Origin: Thermodesulfitimonas autotrophica
Lineage (GTDB): Bacteria > Bacillota > Desulfotomaculia > Desulfotomaculales > Ammonificaceae
Assembly: GCF_003815015.1 (NCBI RefSeq)
Contig: NZ_RKRE01000003.1
Span: forward strand, 588,448-652,447
Direction of reading: 5' to 3'
Length of the DNA stretch: 64,000 nucleotides
In this document: positions 55,401 through 63,611 of the stretch, piece by piece
Layout of the letters: every line of letters begins with the position of its first letter
Position numbering within the stretch: position 1 is the stretch's first letter
The notes under the pieces: generated by a model
Seen by the model: only the letters and a program-made list of their open reading frames with translations
What the model was told of the DNA's origin: nothing
Databases searched by the model: none
Position numbers and translations under genes: made by a program

Positions 55401-55741
55401 CCGCGGGGACGGCCCAGGTGCTCCGGGCGGCCGGCATTCCGGTGGAAACGGTGAAAAAACTCCACGAGGGCTCCCCCAACATTGTGGACTTGCTGCGCGA
55501 GGGTAAGATCCACCTGGTGCTAAACACGCTTACCCGCGGCAAGATGCCCGAACGCGAAGGCTTCCGGATCAGACGGACGGCGGTAGAGTTAGGCGTCCCG
55601 TGCATCACGTCCCTCGACACGATACGGGCGATTCTAACCGTGATGAAGGCGCGAACAGCGGGCGGATTCATCGAAGTAATACCGTTACAGGAGTACCACT
55701 TGGAGGGGGCTATGCCGTGGTCTACGAGGCAGAGATTGTAA
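52490..55741 (+). CDS. carB: Carbamoyl-phosphate synthase large subunit
   Basis: CarB makes carbamoyl phosphate from bicarbonate, ammonia and two ATP. The 1083-residue protein has the two homologous halves: [20 protein letters not shown] at residue 10 and [19 protein letters not shown] near 559. Each has an ATP-grasp domain ([13 protein letters not shown] and [13 protein letters not shown]). The C-terminal MGS regulatory domain begins near 935 ([18 protein letters not shown]). The last 25 bases overlap pyrK. Length is typical. Confidence 0.97.
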   Translation: MPRRKDLKKVMVIGSGPIIIGQAAEFDYAGTQACRSLKEEGLEVVLVNSNPATIMTDANMADRVYIEPLTPEFLAEVLKKERPDGLLPTLGGQVGLNLALELSEMGVLAALGVELLGTQLETIKKAEDRELFRTMLQEIGEPVPASVIASNLTEAVRFAREIGYPVVVRPAYTLGGTGGGIARNEEELREIAARGLKHSIISQVLLEQCVAGWKEIEYEVMRDGADNCITVCNMENIDPMGIHTGDSIVVAPSQTLSDKEYQLLRTASLKIIRALGVEGGCNIQFALDPKSFQYYVIEVNPRVSRSSALASKATGYPIAKVAAKIAIGLTLDEIRNAVTGKTYACFEPALDYVVVKFPRWPFDKFALADRILGTQMKSTGEVMAIGRTFEQALLKAVRSLEIGLYGLTLPEAAKLSDEVLRGKLAVPHDERLFIVAEALRRGFAVEEIAALSKIDPWFIEKIKGIVAFETELQREGAAGLTAARLAAAKRLGFSDRAIAMLTGQAEIDVRQKREELGVTPVYKMVDTCAAEFEAETPYYYSAYETEDEAPPEPGPKVVVLGSGPIRIGQGIEFDYCSVHCVWALREAGVKAVIINNNPETVSTDFDTADRLYFEPLVPEDVINILKKERPDGVVVQFGGQTAINLAKPVAQAGFKILGTSVEDTDTAEDREKFDRLLERLGIPRPPGGTAFSVNEATAIARRVGFPVLVRPSYVLGGRAMEIVYNQDDLVEYMRSAVRVSPEYPVLVDKYIFGKEVEVDAISDGQEVIIPGIMEHVERAGVHSGDSIAVYPPQGLAPATEEKIVAYTIELARALRVKGLLNIQYVVAPNGQPYVLEVNPRASRTVPYLSKITGVPMIRLATQAILGKKLRELGYATGLYRKGRYIGVKVPVFSFAKLLDVDVSLGPEMKSTGEVMGVSADYAAALYKGCVAAGYSFPQAGTVLVTVSDRDKEEVLPIVRELVALGFKIVATAGTAQVLRAAGIPVETVKKLHEGSPNIVDLLREGKIHLVLNTLTRGKMPEREGFRIRRTAVELGVPCITSLDTIRAILTVMKARTAGGFIEVIPLQEYHLEGAMPWSTRQRL

Positions 55742-56496
55742 CGCAGCGCAAAATTGCGGACGGTTGCTACCGGATCGAATTGTACGCCCCGGAGATAGCG
55801 CGCGCGGCCCAGCCAGGCCAGTTCGTGATGGTGCGGACGAGCATCACGGCGGACCCGCTGCTGCGGCGGCCCTTTAGCATCAACACGGTGGACCGGGAGC
55901 GGGGACTGGTGAAGATTCTCTACCGCGTGGTCGGGAGGGGCACGGCGCTGTTAGCGGGGAAGAAATTGGGGCGCCGGCTGAGCGTCTTTGGGCCCCTGGG
56001 AAAAGGCTTTACCGTGCCGCCAAGCGGTCGCTTTGCCGTGGTGGCCGGGGGACTCGGAATTGCGCCGCTTTATTTCTTGGTCCAGCGGTTGCGGGCGCTC
56101 GGGAACGAGGTGACCGTTTTTTACGGCGCGCAGAACCGCTACGAGTTGCTCCTGCAGGAAAAACTCGCCGCCTTGCGGGTGAGGCTTTTCGTGGCGACGG
56201 ATAACGGGGCGGCTGGTTTCAAAGGGACGGTGGTAGACCTCCTGCGGGCGGAAGGTATCCCGCCGGTGGATATTCTTTACGCCGCGGGGCCAGGCCCAAT
56301 GCTGCGCGCGCTGGCGGCCTTCCTCCGGGAGGCGGGAATAGCCCGGGCGGAGTTTTCCCTCGAGGAGCGGATGGGTTGCGGCATCGGTGCCTGCCGGGGG
56401 TGCGCGGTGAAGGTGATTACCCCGGAAGGGCCGGTTTACAAGCGGGTCTGTGTTGACGGCCCGGTTTTCTTGGCGGAAGAGGTGGTCTGGGAATGA
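55717..56496 (+). CDS. pyrK: Dihydroorotate dehydrogenase B, electron-transfer subunit
   Basis: PyrK carries FAD and a [2Fe-2S] cluster and passes electrons from dihydroorotate to NAD. From GTG 55717 the protein is 259 residues. It has the ferredoxin-reductase-like FAD site (RRPFSIN near residue 47), [11 protein letters not shown] near 110, and the cysteine ligands [15 protein letters not shown] and VCVDGPVF near 219-248. GTG 55717 follows GGAGGGGG inside the end of carB. The frame is open to 55600, but that is the carB region. pyrD follows with overlapping stop and start. Confidence 0.94.
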   Translation: MVYEAEIVTQRKIADGCYRIELYAPEIARAAQPGQFVMVRTSITADPLLRRPFSINTVDRERGLVKILYRVVGRGTALLAGKKLGRRLSVFGPLGKGFTVPPSGRFAVVAGGLGIAPLYFLVQRLRALGNEVTVFYGAQNRYELLLQEKLAALRVRLFVATDNGAAGFKGTVVDLLRAEGIPPVDILYAAGPGPMLRALAAFLREAGIARAEFSLEERMGCGIGACRGCAVKVITPEGPVYKRVCVDGPVFLAEEVVWE

Positions 56497-57416
56497 AACC
56501 GGAACTTTTCGTTGACCTGGCCGGGTTGCGGCTCAAGAATCCGGTGGTGACGGCTTCCGGCACTTTTGGCTTCGGGATAGAGTACGCTAGAGTGGTTGAT
56601 CTCGCGGCTCTGGGGGCTGTGGTTTTAAAGACGGTGACCCTGAAGCCCCGGCAGGGGAATCCGCCGCCGCGCCTGGCGGAAACGCCGGCGGGGATGCTCA
56701 ACAGCATCGGGCTCGAAAATCCAGGGGTAGAGGCCGTAGCGCAGGATATTCTGCCGGAGCTGAAGCGGCGGGGAGTGAAGGTGATCGCCAGCGTCGCCGG
56801 GGAGACAATCGGTGAGTACGCAACGGTGGCGGAGCGTTTGGCCGCCGCAGGCGCGGACGCGCTGGAATTGAATCTTTCGTGCCCTAACGTGGGGCGGGGC
56901 GGCCTGCATTTCGGCAGTGACCCAGAAACGGCCGCGGCGGTGACCCGAGCGGTCCGGCAGGTGGCGGGGAACTTGCCCGTTTTCGTCAAGTTGGGCGTAA
57001 TGGGCGCGGATGTGGTGAAGGTGGCGACGGCGGTAGCCGCCGCCGGGGCGAGTGGCGTTTCCTTGATCAATACCCTTCCCGGTCTGGCGGTCGACTGGCG
57101 GCGGTGCCGGCCGATTCTCGGTAATATCACCGGGGGGCTATCCGGTCCGGCGATAAAACCGGTCGCCCTCTGGGCGGTCTGGCGGGTCTATGCGGCCACG
57201 CGGTTGCCGATCATCGGGATGGGCGGGATCATGAGCGCCGCAGACGCCCTGGAATTTATCGTCTGCGGCGCGACGGCGGTGGCCGCGGGTACGGGGAATT
57301 TCGTCAACCCGCGGCTCACGGTGGAGCTGGTCGAGGGGCTGAATCGCCTGCTGGCCGCGGAAGGCGTGGTAGATGTCAAGGAGCTTATCGGCGCGGCGCA
57401 CCGGCGCTCCGGGTAA
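56493..57416 (+). CDS. pyrD: Dihydroorotate dehydrogenase B, catalytic subunit
   Basis: The FMN enzyme oxidises dihydroorotate to orotate. The 307-residue protein has NPVVTASGTFGFGIEYA near residue 16, the active-site cysteine in LNLSCPNVGRGG near 130, and the FMN phosphate site GMGGIMSAADALEFI near 240. The active-site Cys and the partner pyrK identify the NAD-dependent class 1B. ATG 56493 overlaps the pyrK stop. Confidence 0.96.
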   Translation: MKPELFVDLAGLRLKNPVVTASGTFGFGIEYARVVDLAALGAVVLKTVTLKPRQGNPPPRLAETPAGMLNSIGLENPGVEAVAQDILPELKRRGVKVIASVAGETIGEYATVAERLAAAGADALELNLSCPNVGRGGLHFGSDPETAAAVTRAVRQVAGNLPVFVKLGVMGADVVKVATAVAAAGASGVSLINTLPGLAVDWRRCRPILGNITGGLSGPAIKPVALWAVWRVYAATRLPIIGMGGIMSAADALEFIVCGATAVAAGTGNFVNPRLTVELVEGLNRLLAAEGVVDVKELIGAAHRRSG

Positions 57417-57427
57417 GGGGGAGCAAG

Positions 57428-58144
57428 ATGCGGGGGAAAGAGCGGCTCATAGTAGCCCTCGACGTGGACGACTGGTCCCGGGCCCGGGAACTGGCGGGGC
57501 TTTTGCGCGGCGTCGTCGGGGGTTTTAAAGTCGGGATGCGGCTTTACTACCGGGTCGGGCCGGCGGCGGTAGAGTTCCTCCGGGGGCTGGGCCGGGAGGT
57601 CTTCGCTGACCTGAAACTGCACGACATCCCTTCAACTGTAGCGGGCGGGGTGCGGGCCCTGACGGCGGCCGGCGCTTCCATTATCAACGTCCACGCTGCC
57701 GGCGGGCGGGCAATGATGCGGGCGGCAGCCGAAGCCGCGGCGGCGGAAGCGGCGCGGTTAGGCATCCCCCGGCCAAAGGTGGTTGCGGTTACGGTGCTCA
57801 CGAGCCTTGATGAGCAGGCGCTGCGTGAGGAGGTCGGCATTCCCGAAAGCACACTGGCGGTGGCGCTCCGGTGGGCGTTACTGGCAAAGGAGTGCGGTCT
57901 GGATGGTGCGGTGGCGGCGCCGCTTGAGGCGGCGGCGATTAAGAAGGCCTGCGGTCCAGATTTTCTGCTTATCACGCCTGGGGTGCGGCCGCCGGGTGCG
58001 CCGCTTGGTGACCAGCGGCGGGTTATGACCCCGGGGGAGGCGGTGCAGGCCGGCGCCGACTACATCGTTGTGGGAAGGCCGATTCTCCAGGCGGCGGACC
58101 CGGTGCGGGCGGCGGAAGAGATTGTAAAATCGCTGGGTGGATAA
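57428..58144 (+). CDS. pyrF: Orotidine 5'-phosphate decarboxylase
   Basis: The enzyme decarboxylates OMP to UMP. The 238-residue TIM-barrel protein has the catalytic DLKLHDIPSTV near residue 60, TVLTSLDEQAL near 121, and the phosphate-binding ITPGVRPPGA and YIVVGRPILQA near 183 and 215. ATG 57428 follows GGGGGAGC. It lies 11 bases after pyrD and before pyrE. Confidence 0.96.
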   Translation: MRGKERLIVALDVDDWSRARELAGLLRGVVGGFKVGMRLYYRVGPAAVEFLRGLGREVFADLKLHDIPSTVAGGVRALTAAGASIINVHAAGGRAMMRAAAEAAAAEAARLGIPRPKVVAVTVLTSLDEQALREEVGIPESTLAVALRWALLAKECGLDGAVAAPLEAAAIKKACGPDFLLITPGVRPPGAPLGDQRRVMTPGEAVQAGADYIVVGRPILQAADPVRAAEEIVKSLGG

Positions 58145-58301
58145 GTTCGCGGTTTAAAGTTCAGGGTTAAGCAAGGCCAGGTAACGTGACCGGTGAAACT
58201 ATTGTGTAGGGAGTAGCCCATGCGGGCTAAAGGCCCGCACCGGCAGAAACGGCCGCCAGTGTTGGCGACAACTCGTTATTGACGGAGGAGGGGTTCGCAA
58301 G

Positions 58302-58895
58302 TTGGGGTTTGGGGAACCGGGCGAAGCCGAAATCCGGCAGATTTTTGAAAAAAGCGGGGCCATCCTTTCGGGACACTTTATTTTGACCTCGGGGCGCCAC
58401 AGCGATACTTACGTGCAGTGCGCCCTAGTGCTGCAGTACCCAGAGCTTGCCGCGCAGCTATGTGGCGTGCTGGCCGAGCGTTTCCGGGGGCTTAACGTTA
58501 ACTGCGTTGTGGGGCCGGCGCTCGGCGGGATCATCATTGCCTACGAGGTGGCCCGGGCGCTTGGGGTGCGGGGCATCTTCACCGAGCGGGTGGAAGGCGT
58601 GATGCGCCTCCGGCGCGGCTTCACGGTGGCGCCAGGCGAACGGGTGCTGGTGGTGGAAGACGTCGTCACCACCGGGGGTTCGGTGAAGGAAGCGGCGGCG
58701 GCCGTGGCCGCCCTTGGCGGGGAAGTGGTCGGTTTCGGGGCGCTGATCGACCGCAGCGGCGGCCAGGCACGCTTCGACGCCCCATTTGCGGCCCTGCTCA
58801 AAGTCGGCGCGGTGACTTGGGAGCCTGACGCGTGCCCCCTTTGCCGCCAGGGTGTCCCAGCAGTCAAACCCGGCAGCCGCGGCCTTGGTGCTTAA
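58302..58895 (+). CDS. pyrE: Orotate phosphoribosyltransferase
   Basis: The enzyme joins orotate and PRPP to OMP. The 197-residue protein has SGRHSDTYVQC near residue 30, GPALGGIIIAYEVARALG near 67, and the PRPP motif VLVVEDVVTTGGSVKEA near 110. The C-terminus ends with a CPLCRQG cysteine pair found in clostridial homologs. TTG 58302 follows GGAGGAGGGG. The 157-base gap before it contains a TGCGGGC/GCCCGCA hairpin (58221-58239) without a T-run, so pyrE is probably transcribed with pyrF. Confidence 0.94.
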   Translation: MGFGEPGEAEIRQIFEKSGAILSGHFILTSGRHSDTYVQCALVLQYPELAAQLCGVLAERFRGLNVNCVVGPALGGIIIAYEVARALGVRGIFTERVEGVMRLRRGFTVAPGERVLVVEDVVTTGGSVKEAAAAVAALGGEVVGFGALIDRSGGQARFDAPFAALLKVGAVTWEPDACPLCRQGVPAVKPGSRGLGA

Positions 58896-58940
58896 ATTTG
58901 TTGGCGGCGGCCGGACCGTCTTTACCGGTCGCCGTGGTGG

Positions 58941-60071
58941 CTAGTCGGCTAAATTGTAGTTGCGCTGTGCCGGGGGTAGAGCCGCCTTGCTCCTATAACT
59001 CTGGTTTCCCGGTAGCGATTCTCTGTGGCAGGCGACGCAGAGCACTAGTTTGTTCAACGCGCGGTAGTTCAAGGCGAAAAGGAAACCGCAGCCATAAGAG
59101 ACCCACGGTAGTGCGGCTGGCGGCACCATCGTTGGCGCAAAGAGAATGATTCCTATAAGCAAACCCCAGAAAATGGCGGCTGGGCGAGGGTAGACCAACC
59201 GGGGAGACACAATTAGCTGGTTGACCTCTGTTAAGAACAGGCAAAAGGCGACTGCCCCCGCGAGAGTTGCCGGCCAGACCAGAAGCGGCAGCAAGGGAAG
59301 GCCGGCGGCGCGCCATAAAAAAAGCACCAGATAGTGCGTGTAGAAGAAAAGCAGGGAGTGTTTTCCGGTGTAAATGAGCCACTGCGGGACGCGCCACCTG
59401 ATTGAACAGAGGCCGAAAAGGAGGCCGTAAAGCGCCAGTCCCAACAGAAAATAGCCTGCGTTCATTTCCCATTTTTCACAGTGGCCCTTACCGGCGACAA
59501 CAAGCGAGAGGTATGTCCCGGCGGCGGATAGGGCAAGCAGGAACCCCATCCGGCGGAACCAGTAGCAAAATACGCCCCAGAGGAAAAAGGATAGCCACGG
59601 GAAGAGCGGGAAAAGACCCGGCGGAAAAAGGAAGCCGGCCATAACAGGAGTCGTCACGACTGCTTTTTTGCAGAGCACGTATAACAAAAAAGGCAGGGGG
59701 AACAAGAAGCCGCTTTTTTCCCCAAGTAGGCGTACAAGCAGAGCCGTGGCCACAACCCCGAGCGCGATGCCCTGGAATATTTCGCACTGGGGCTCCCGCC
59801 AGAAGTTAACCCCCTTTATGCCGATGAAACTCAACCCTAACAAGAAAAAAAGGGCGTAGAAGGTGGCCAACACGGGCCACGGACGGGAGCGGAGCTGAAA
59901 GACTGAGGTTACCCCGCACACCCCGAAGAAGAGTACCGGAGCGAAAGTCCCTGAGAAGACCACGTAATGGGTAAACCAGTTGTTGGTAACTACGTGGGAG
60001 TGGGCAAAGACCATCAGGAGGCACCCGAGAGTTTTTAGCAGGTCCAAAGCATAATCCCGCTCGCGAGGCAA
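58941..60071 (-). CDS. Integral membrane acyltransferase-like protein
   Basis: The 376-residue protein has about ten hydrophobic helices. The N-terminus RDYALDLLKTLGCLLMVFAHS with a conserved Asp and a membrane histidine resembles heparan-alpha-glucosaminide N-acetyltransferase-like or acyltransferase-3 proteins. IYTGKHSLLFFYTHYLVLF near residue 235 fits that family as well. The substrate is unknown. The C-terminal 40 residues are soluble and probably not conserved. It lies between the pyr operon and the sigma factor fragment, with no sign of an operon. Confidence 0.6.
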   Translation of the reverse strand: MPRERDYALDLLKTLGCLLMVFAHSHVVTNNWFTHYVVFSGTFAPVLFFGVCGVTSVFQLRSRPWPVLATFYALFFLLGLSFIGIKGVNFWREPQCEIFQGIALGVVATALLVRLLGEKSGFLFPLPFLLYVLCKKAVVTTPVMAGFLFPPGLFPLFPWLSFFLWGVFCYWFRRMGFLLALSAAGTYLSLVVAGKGHCEKWEMNAGYFLLGLALYGLLFGLCSIRWRVPQWLIYTGKHSLLFFYTHYLVLFLWRAAGLPLLPLLVWPATLAGAVAFCLFLTEVNQLIVSPRLVYPRPAAIFWGLLIGIILFAPTMVPPAALPWVSYGCGFLFALNYRALNKLVLCVACHRESLPGNQSYRSKAALPPAQRNYNLAD

Positions 60072-60221
60072 GAGGCTTACTCCCTCCCGTTGTCAATTGC
60101 CTCAGCCAAGGCCGCCTTCGCCTTAAGACTTAATCTTAAACCCGGGAGGCATGTCCGGTCAAGCCCCGTAGCCGCGGCGCGAAGTAGAGGCCGCGGGCTT
60201 CCCGGGCAAAATTTTGCCCCG

Positions 60222-60569
60222 TCAGGGGTTGTTGGTTTCGGCACTGAGCTTTTCCAGGGCGCTCTTTTCAATGCGGGAGACGTAACTGCGCGAGATGCCT
60301 AATGCCGCTGCAACCTCGTGCTGGGTGTGACGCTCACCGTTGACGAGGCCGTAGCGGGCGGCGATAATCTTGCGCTCGCGGGAGGTGAGCCGAGCGAGCT
60401 TTTCCCGGAGCGTCTTTTTCTGCATGTTCCGGGAGACCTGCTCCTCGACGGCATCGGGTTCGCTTCCGAGGATGTCGATCAGGAAAACTTCGTTCCCCTC
60501 TTTGTCAACGCCGACCGGTTCGTAGAGAGAAACCTCGCTGCGGTCTTTCTTCCGGGCCCGCAACCACAT
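60222..60569 (-). CDS. sigK: Sporulation sigma factor SigK, C-terminal part only (interrupted gene)
   Basis: The frame encodes sigma regions 3-4 of a SigK-type factor: EVSLYEPVGVDKEGNEVFLI, LTSRERKIIAARYGL, and the helix-turn-helix LGISRSYVSRIEKSALEKL. Sporulation sigma-K proteins are about 230-240 residues; here about 115 are present. In-frame sequence continues a little upstream as EILMWLRARKK, matching the conserved ENEILMHLR. Before EILM the match ends (NYT instead of IEN), and a stop occurs near 60629. This is the point at which skin elements split sigK in other spore formers, so the N-terminal half may lie beyond the window. SigE is the alternative identity. Confidence 0.75.
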   Translation of the reverse strand: MWLRARKKDRSEVSLYEPVGVDKEGNEVFLIDILGSEPDAVEEQVSRNMQKKTLREKLARLTSRERKIIAARYGLVNGERHTQHEVAAALGISRSYVSRIEKSALEKLSAETNNP

Positions 60570-60632
60570 CAGGATCTCCGTGTAGTTGACTATTGGTAGC
60601 GCAACCCGGGCCTCCGAGATTCAAAAAAAAGA

Positions 60633-60661
60633 TTGCGTCCCGGCCGGTTTTGTGGTATAGT
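60633..60661 (+). promoter_or_regulatory. Promoter of the attenuated small gene
   Basis: TTGCGT (60633-60638) and TATAGT (60656-60661) are 17 bases apart. It lies about 50 bases from the sigma factor breakpoint and points away from it. Confidence 0.65.
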
Positions 60662-60710
60662 AGTCTAAAAGAAGGCGGAAGCTCTTTCTGCCGCTCGAGC
60701 GAAAAAATGT

Positions 60711-60802
60711 GCAAAATACCCGGCCCAAACCAGAGGGCCGGTCTGTATTTTCGAAAGCAGAAAAATGTGCAAAAACCGGTCGGTCTTTCGGCCGGCTTTT
60801 TT
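60711..60802 (+). promoter_or_regulatory. Leader RNA with stem-loop and terminator (candidate attenuator)
   Basis: A first stem pairs AAAATA...CCGGCCC (60713-60726) with GGGCCGG...TATTTT (60735-60751). A terminator follows: CCGGTCG (60776-60782) with CGGCCGG (60789-60795) and six T at 60797-60802, just before the AGGAGGTGG site of the gene at 60821. The sequence AAAAATGTGCAAAA occurs twice (near 60703 and 60761), each just before one of the two stems. The design fits transcription attenuation; the ligand or protein is unknown. Confidence 0.65.
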
Positions 60803-60820
60803 GTTAGGAGGTGGTTTTTG

Positions 60821-61027
60821 ATGCGGAGGCTGAAGCAAGAGACGAAGAAGGAGCGGCTCCTGCGGCTGCTGGAGGAGCGCGGCGGGAGCGTGCCGCTCGA
60901 GGTGGCCGCAAGGGAGCTGTATGGGAAGGATGGAGAGCCGGAGTGTATGAAAGTGATTCGTCTACTGTCGGCCTACCGAGCAAAAAACATACTAAACCGT
61001 CGGGTAAGAAATTTCACGGTACTGTAA
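60821..61027 (+). CDS. Small basic protein, possibly winged-helix
   Basis: The 68-residue product begins MRRLKQETKKERLLRLLEER and contains GGSVPLEVAARELYG, the pattern of a small helix-turn-helix or winged-helix DNA-binding domain. It ends with RRVRNFTVL. I do not recognise a family. ATG 60821 follows a strong AGGAGGTGG. The attenuator just upstream indicates regulated expression. Confidence 0.6.
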   Translation: MRRLKQETKKERLLRLLEERGGSVPLEVAARELYGKDGEPECMKVIRLLSAYRAKNILNRRVRNFTVL

Positions 61028-61082
61028 ACTTATTAACTCAATTTCTTGCCCGCGGCGAAAGGGAGCCGAAGGGACTGTAGAA

Positions 61083-61120
61083 ACACACAAGGGGCAAGGT
61101 TAACCTTGCCCCTTGTGTGT
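61083..61120. terminator. 38-bp perfect palindrome, bidirectional terminator
   Basis: The sequence from 61083 to 61120 is a perfect palindrome with 19-bp arms around the centre GTTAAC. It lies between the small gene (plus) and the HTH gene (minus), and the stop codon of the latter (61100-61102) is inside it. Confidence 0.8.
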
Positions 61121-62140
61121 GTTTAATCGCTGAAGTAAATATTTACTTGGTCCGCTTAAAACATCTTCAACGCGTTTACATAAACGCTCAGGTGGTATAC
61201 CAAGGATGTAATCAGAGAAAAAGTAATGTAACGGGCCTATTTCACTGTAACGGCCACCATCAAAAAAATCTACTTCAATATCAACCGGTGTTTTTGTCGC
61301 CGGAGGGAAAAAAATTGCTTCTGTCGTCAGTTTTACAGATATCTCAGTAAAGAGAAAAGCAGCCAAAGCCATCACTCCCAAAGGCTTAACAATACCTTCT
61401 TTTAAAGATACTCGATCAAACAGCACTTTAGAAGGATACTTAGAAAAACCTTTAAGTTTATTTTGATAAAACTCGACCAACTCAGAGGCAGAAATTACGC
61501 CAAGGAGAAAGCCAGAAAGCAAAGAAAACTCACTCCCGGTGGTCAAAATTACTCGTGGCACTTTGAAATAAGGCCAACCAAAGAAACCGCTACTCCAAAG
61601 TATAATTAAAGGTTCTACAAAATGATAAGCACGGCCCATATCAGGATTGAAAAGCTCGTATATATCGTGATAAATAACAGCAGAGGTCGTTTTAAGGGTT
61701 GCGGCAAGACACTCAAAAAGTAGCACCTTTAAAGGCAAAACTAATCTTGGCTCGTAAAAAAACTGCTCAAAAAACCTAAAATAATCAAATAAAAACGAAA
61801 TCCGCTCAGGTTCCATGAGACCGAACCTGAACAAAACCTCACGAAAGAGCATCATTTTTTCGTCTAAAAACGGGTTATCATTAAGGTTTTTTACAAGCTG
61901 TAGAAATGCAGTTTGAGTGTCAGGCGTAAGGGAACGAGAATAGTTTTCCAAGCTGACGATGTAAGAACGAGATAAACTAAGCCATCCAACAAGCTCACGG
62001 ACGGATATCCCAGTCAGGGCTCGGGCAAGACACACAGCCCGAAAAGGGTGAAAAAGCGTGGTGTGTAACCCCTCCTCGACATTTTCAAAATAATCTCCAA
62101 AGAAAAGGTCTATGACCTGTTTTGTTTCTTCAATCGCCAT
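61100..62140 (-). CDS. Unknown AT-rich gene with N-terminal helix-turn-helix
   Basis: The 346-residue protein has an HTH-like segment near residue 45-66 (ISVRELVGWLSLSRSYIVSL). A long, Phe- and Leu-rich helical region with no recognisable catalytic motif follows. I know no family for it. The gene is much richer in A+T than its surroundings and uses A/T-ending codons (for example AAA, GAA, TTT), which suggests transfer from another genome. It starts with ATG 62140 after AGGTTGGTGGTGG and ends inside the 38-bp palindrome. It may be a regulator carried by the element. Confidence 0.6.
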   Translation of the reverse strand: MAIEETKQVIDLFFGDYFENVEEGLHTTLFHPFRAVCLARALTGISVRELVGWLSLSRSYIVSLENYSRSLTPDTQTAFLQLVKNLNDNPFLDEKMMLFREVLFRFGLMEPERISFLFDYFRFFEQFFYEPRLVLPLKVLLFECLAATLKTTSAVIYHDIYELFNPDMGRAYHFVEPLIILWSSGFFGWPYFKVPRVILTTGSEFSLLSGFLLGVISASELVEFYQNKLKGFSKYPSKVLFDRVSLKEGIVKPLGVMALAAFLFTEISVKLTTEAIFFPPATKTPVDIEVDFFDGGRYSEIGPLHYFFSDYILGIPPERLCKRVEDVLSGPSKYLLQRLNTHKGQG

Positions 62141-62225
62141 ACCACCACCAACCCTATCTCCTCTAGATATTTTCTCCAGAAAAGTATTTTGTCCTTCTCT
62201 CTATTAAAAAATTCATCTCAGGTGG

Positions 62226-62254
62226 TTGACTACAACTTTTGTATTTATTATACT
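62226..62254 (+). promoter_or_regulatory. Promoter of the structured non-coding region
   Basis: TTGACT (62226-62231) and TATACT (62249-62254) are 17 bases apart. Transcription would start near 62262 and run through the hairpin-rich stretch. Confidence 0.7.
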
Positions 62255-62286
62255 AAAATTAAGACAAAATTTTAATCACCCCTACC

Positions 62287-62725
62287 GTCTCCCCCGCCCC
62301 CACCGGGGGTCCGGAGGAGGAGGGGGGGGAGACGCAATACACACACAGCGCGACGCGACAGCCTGGGGGAGGGTCATCCCCTCCCGGGGCAGCAAGATAG
62401 CTAAGTGAACGACAGAAGCGGACGCAACCCCACCAGACGCCCTCCCGGGGCGGGAAACGCGGCAAAAGCCGCGACCGGAAGAAGAGTTAAAGAAGAGAAG
62501 AGACTAAGACGAGATAAGCAGCTTTTTTTCAGCACCAGGGAGCCGTGCTCCCCGCGCTGCCAGGCGGCAGCAAAGGCAGCATCCGCTGCCCCGTGCAGCC
62601 TTGAGGTTGACCTGAAGCGCGCGGTCAAGAGACCGAATAGTGGTTCGAATCTTATGCGAATTTTACCGCCCCCCCGGTTCCGGGGGCGGTTCTCCGAACC
62701 CCCCGGTTGGGGGTTGGGAGGACCG
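62287..62725 (+). ncRNA. Candidate structured non-coding RNA
   Basis: This stretch has no convincing reading frame but many strong hairpins. GTCTCCCCC pairs with GGGGGAGAC (about 62287-62333), enclosing CCCCCACCGGGGG. CGCGGC-AAAA-GCCGCG lies at 62458-62473. CCGCCCCC...GGGGGCGG lies at about 62667-62689. The last is a two-part helix, GGTTCTCC-GAACCCCC with GGGGGTT-GGGAGGACC, at about 62688-62725. A good promoter precedes it. No known family is recognised; a long 5' leader of the downstream gene is the alternative. Confidence 0.45.
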
Positions 62726-63050
62726 AGGTAAGATGATTATATCACGCCAGGGGAGTGTGGTTTGAGTGCAAGTGAGACTGAAAGAGAGAGAACGGCACAA
62801 AACAAGTCCGGTAAAAAGAATAATAAACGGAGAAGACGTCACAGTATCGCCGATTTTGGACAAAAAATGCCGGGTTTTGGCGGTAAAAACGGTGAAGCGG
62901 TGTGGGGTGCGGCCCCGAGCGGAGGACTACCCTATTCCGCCGCAGGTTGGCCAACACCGGGAAAGGAAGAAACTGACAATACTGTTTAGGCATTATGTTA
63001 CGCTATATTTACGCTTTCCTTATAAATTCCAGGAAAAGGAGAAGAGACAG
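62726..63050. other. Stretch without an assigned gene before the alanine-rich protein
   Basis: The frame of the downstream gene is open here from GTG 62766, giving RHKTSPVKRIINGEDVTVSP and similar sequence. There is no ribosome binding site before that GTG, and a strong one before ATG 63051, so I leave this as probably non-coding or an alternative N-terminus. A shorter competing frame (62762-62989) is equally unsupported. Confidence 0.35.
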
Positions 63051-63563
63051 ATGACTCTGAAGCAGATCCAAGAAAGAGCCAGAGAATTCCAGAATGCGGT
63101 TTTACTTAGTTATAGCGACAAAAACGAAGCGGGAAAGCAACAGCGCAAAATCGTCCTGCAGGTTTTCGCCCAGGGCGGGCCAAAGGCGATAAGCTACTTT
63201 CTCGCCCTCCTGGGCGCGCCGCAAGGCTTGGTCATCCCGACTGTGAAATGGTGTCAGGCGGTCCAGCAGAACCGCCGCCGCAACCGCCGGGGGCTACAGC
63301 GTAAGGACGCAAGCCACCTCTGCCCGGTCGGGATCATCGCGGAATGTGCCGAACGGGCGATGCAAATCGCGGCAGCAGAGGCAACCGGTGTCCAGCTTGA
63401 GGACGAAGCCGCCGAAATCGCCCGCGAGGCGGTTGAGATCGCCCGCGAGGCGGCGGGGATGGCTGTAGCAGCCTCAGGGCACCAGGGGCTCGCCGCCGCG
63501 GGGCTAAGCGGGTTCGACGCCGAAGGATGGCGGGTGAAGCCGGTGACCGGTTACGGTAGCTGA
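63051..63563 (+). CDS. Unknown alanine-rich helical protein
   Basis: The 170-residue protein begins MTLKQIQERAREFQNAVLLS and has a basic patch (QQNRRRNRRGLQRKD). Imperfect repeats AAEIAREAVEIAREAAG near residue 122-138 suggest a helical bundle or coiled coil. It matches nothing I recognise. ATG 63051 follows AGGAAAAGGAG. The frame extends upstream to 62766. A terminator and a group II intron follow directly. Confidence 0.55.
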   Translation: MTLKQIQERAREFQNAVLLSYSDKNEAGKQQRKIVLQVFAQGGPKAISYFLALLGAPQGLVIPTVKWCQAVQQNRRRNRRGLQRKDASHLCPVGIIAECAERAMQIAAAEATGVQLEDEAAEIAREAVEIAREAAGMAVAASGHQGLAAAGLSGFDAEGWRVKPVTGYGS

Positions 63564-63582
63564 AAAGCGCACGCGCGTGCGG

Positions 63583-63608
63583 GCCCGGCCAGAGAAGGCC
63601 GGGCTTTT
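63583..63608 (+). terminator. Intrinsic terminator before the group II intron
   Basis: GCCCGGCC (63583-63590) pairs with GGCCGGGC (63597-63604), followed by TTTT. The intron begins four bases later. Confidence 0.85.
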
Positions 63609-63611
63609 GTT

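Noticed and set aside
62640..62660. GGTTCGAATC resembling a tRNA or tmRNA T-loop
   Set aside because: No acceptor stem or anticodon arm can be formed around it, and the expected tmRNA start is absent.
62405..62731. Short plus-strand frame in the hairpin-rich stretch
   Set aside because: There is no ribosome binding site, the composition is unlike a protein, and the strong hairpins explain the region better.
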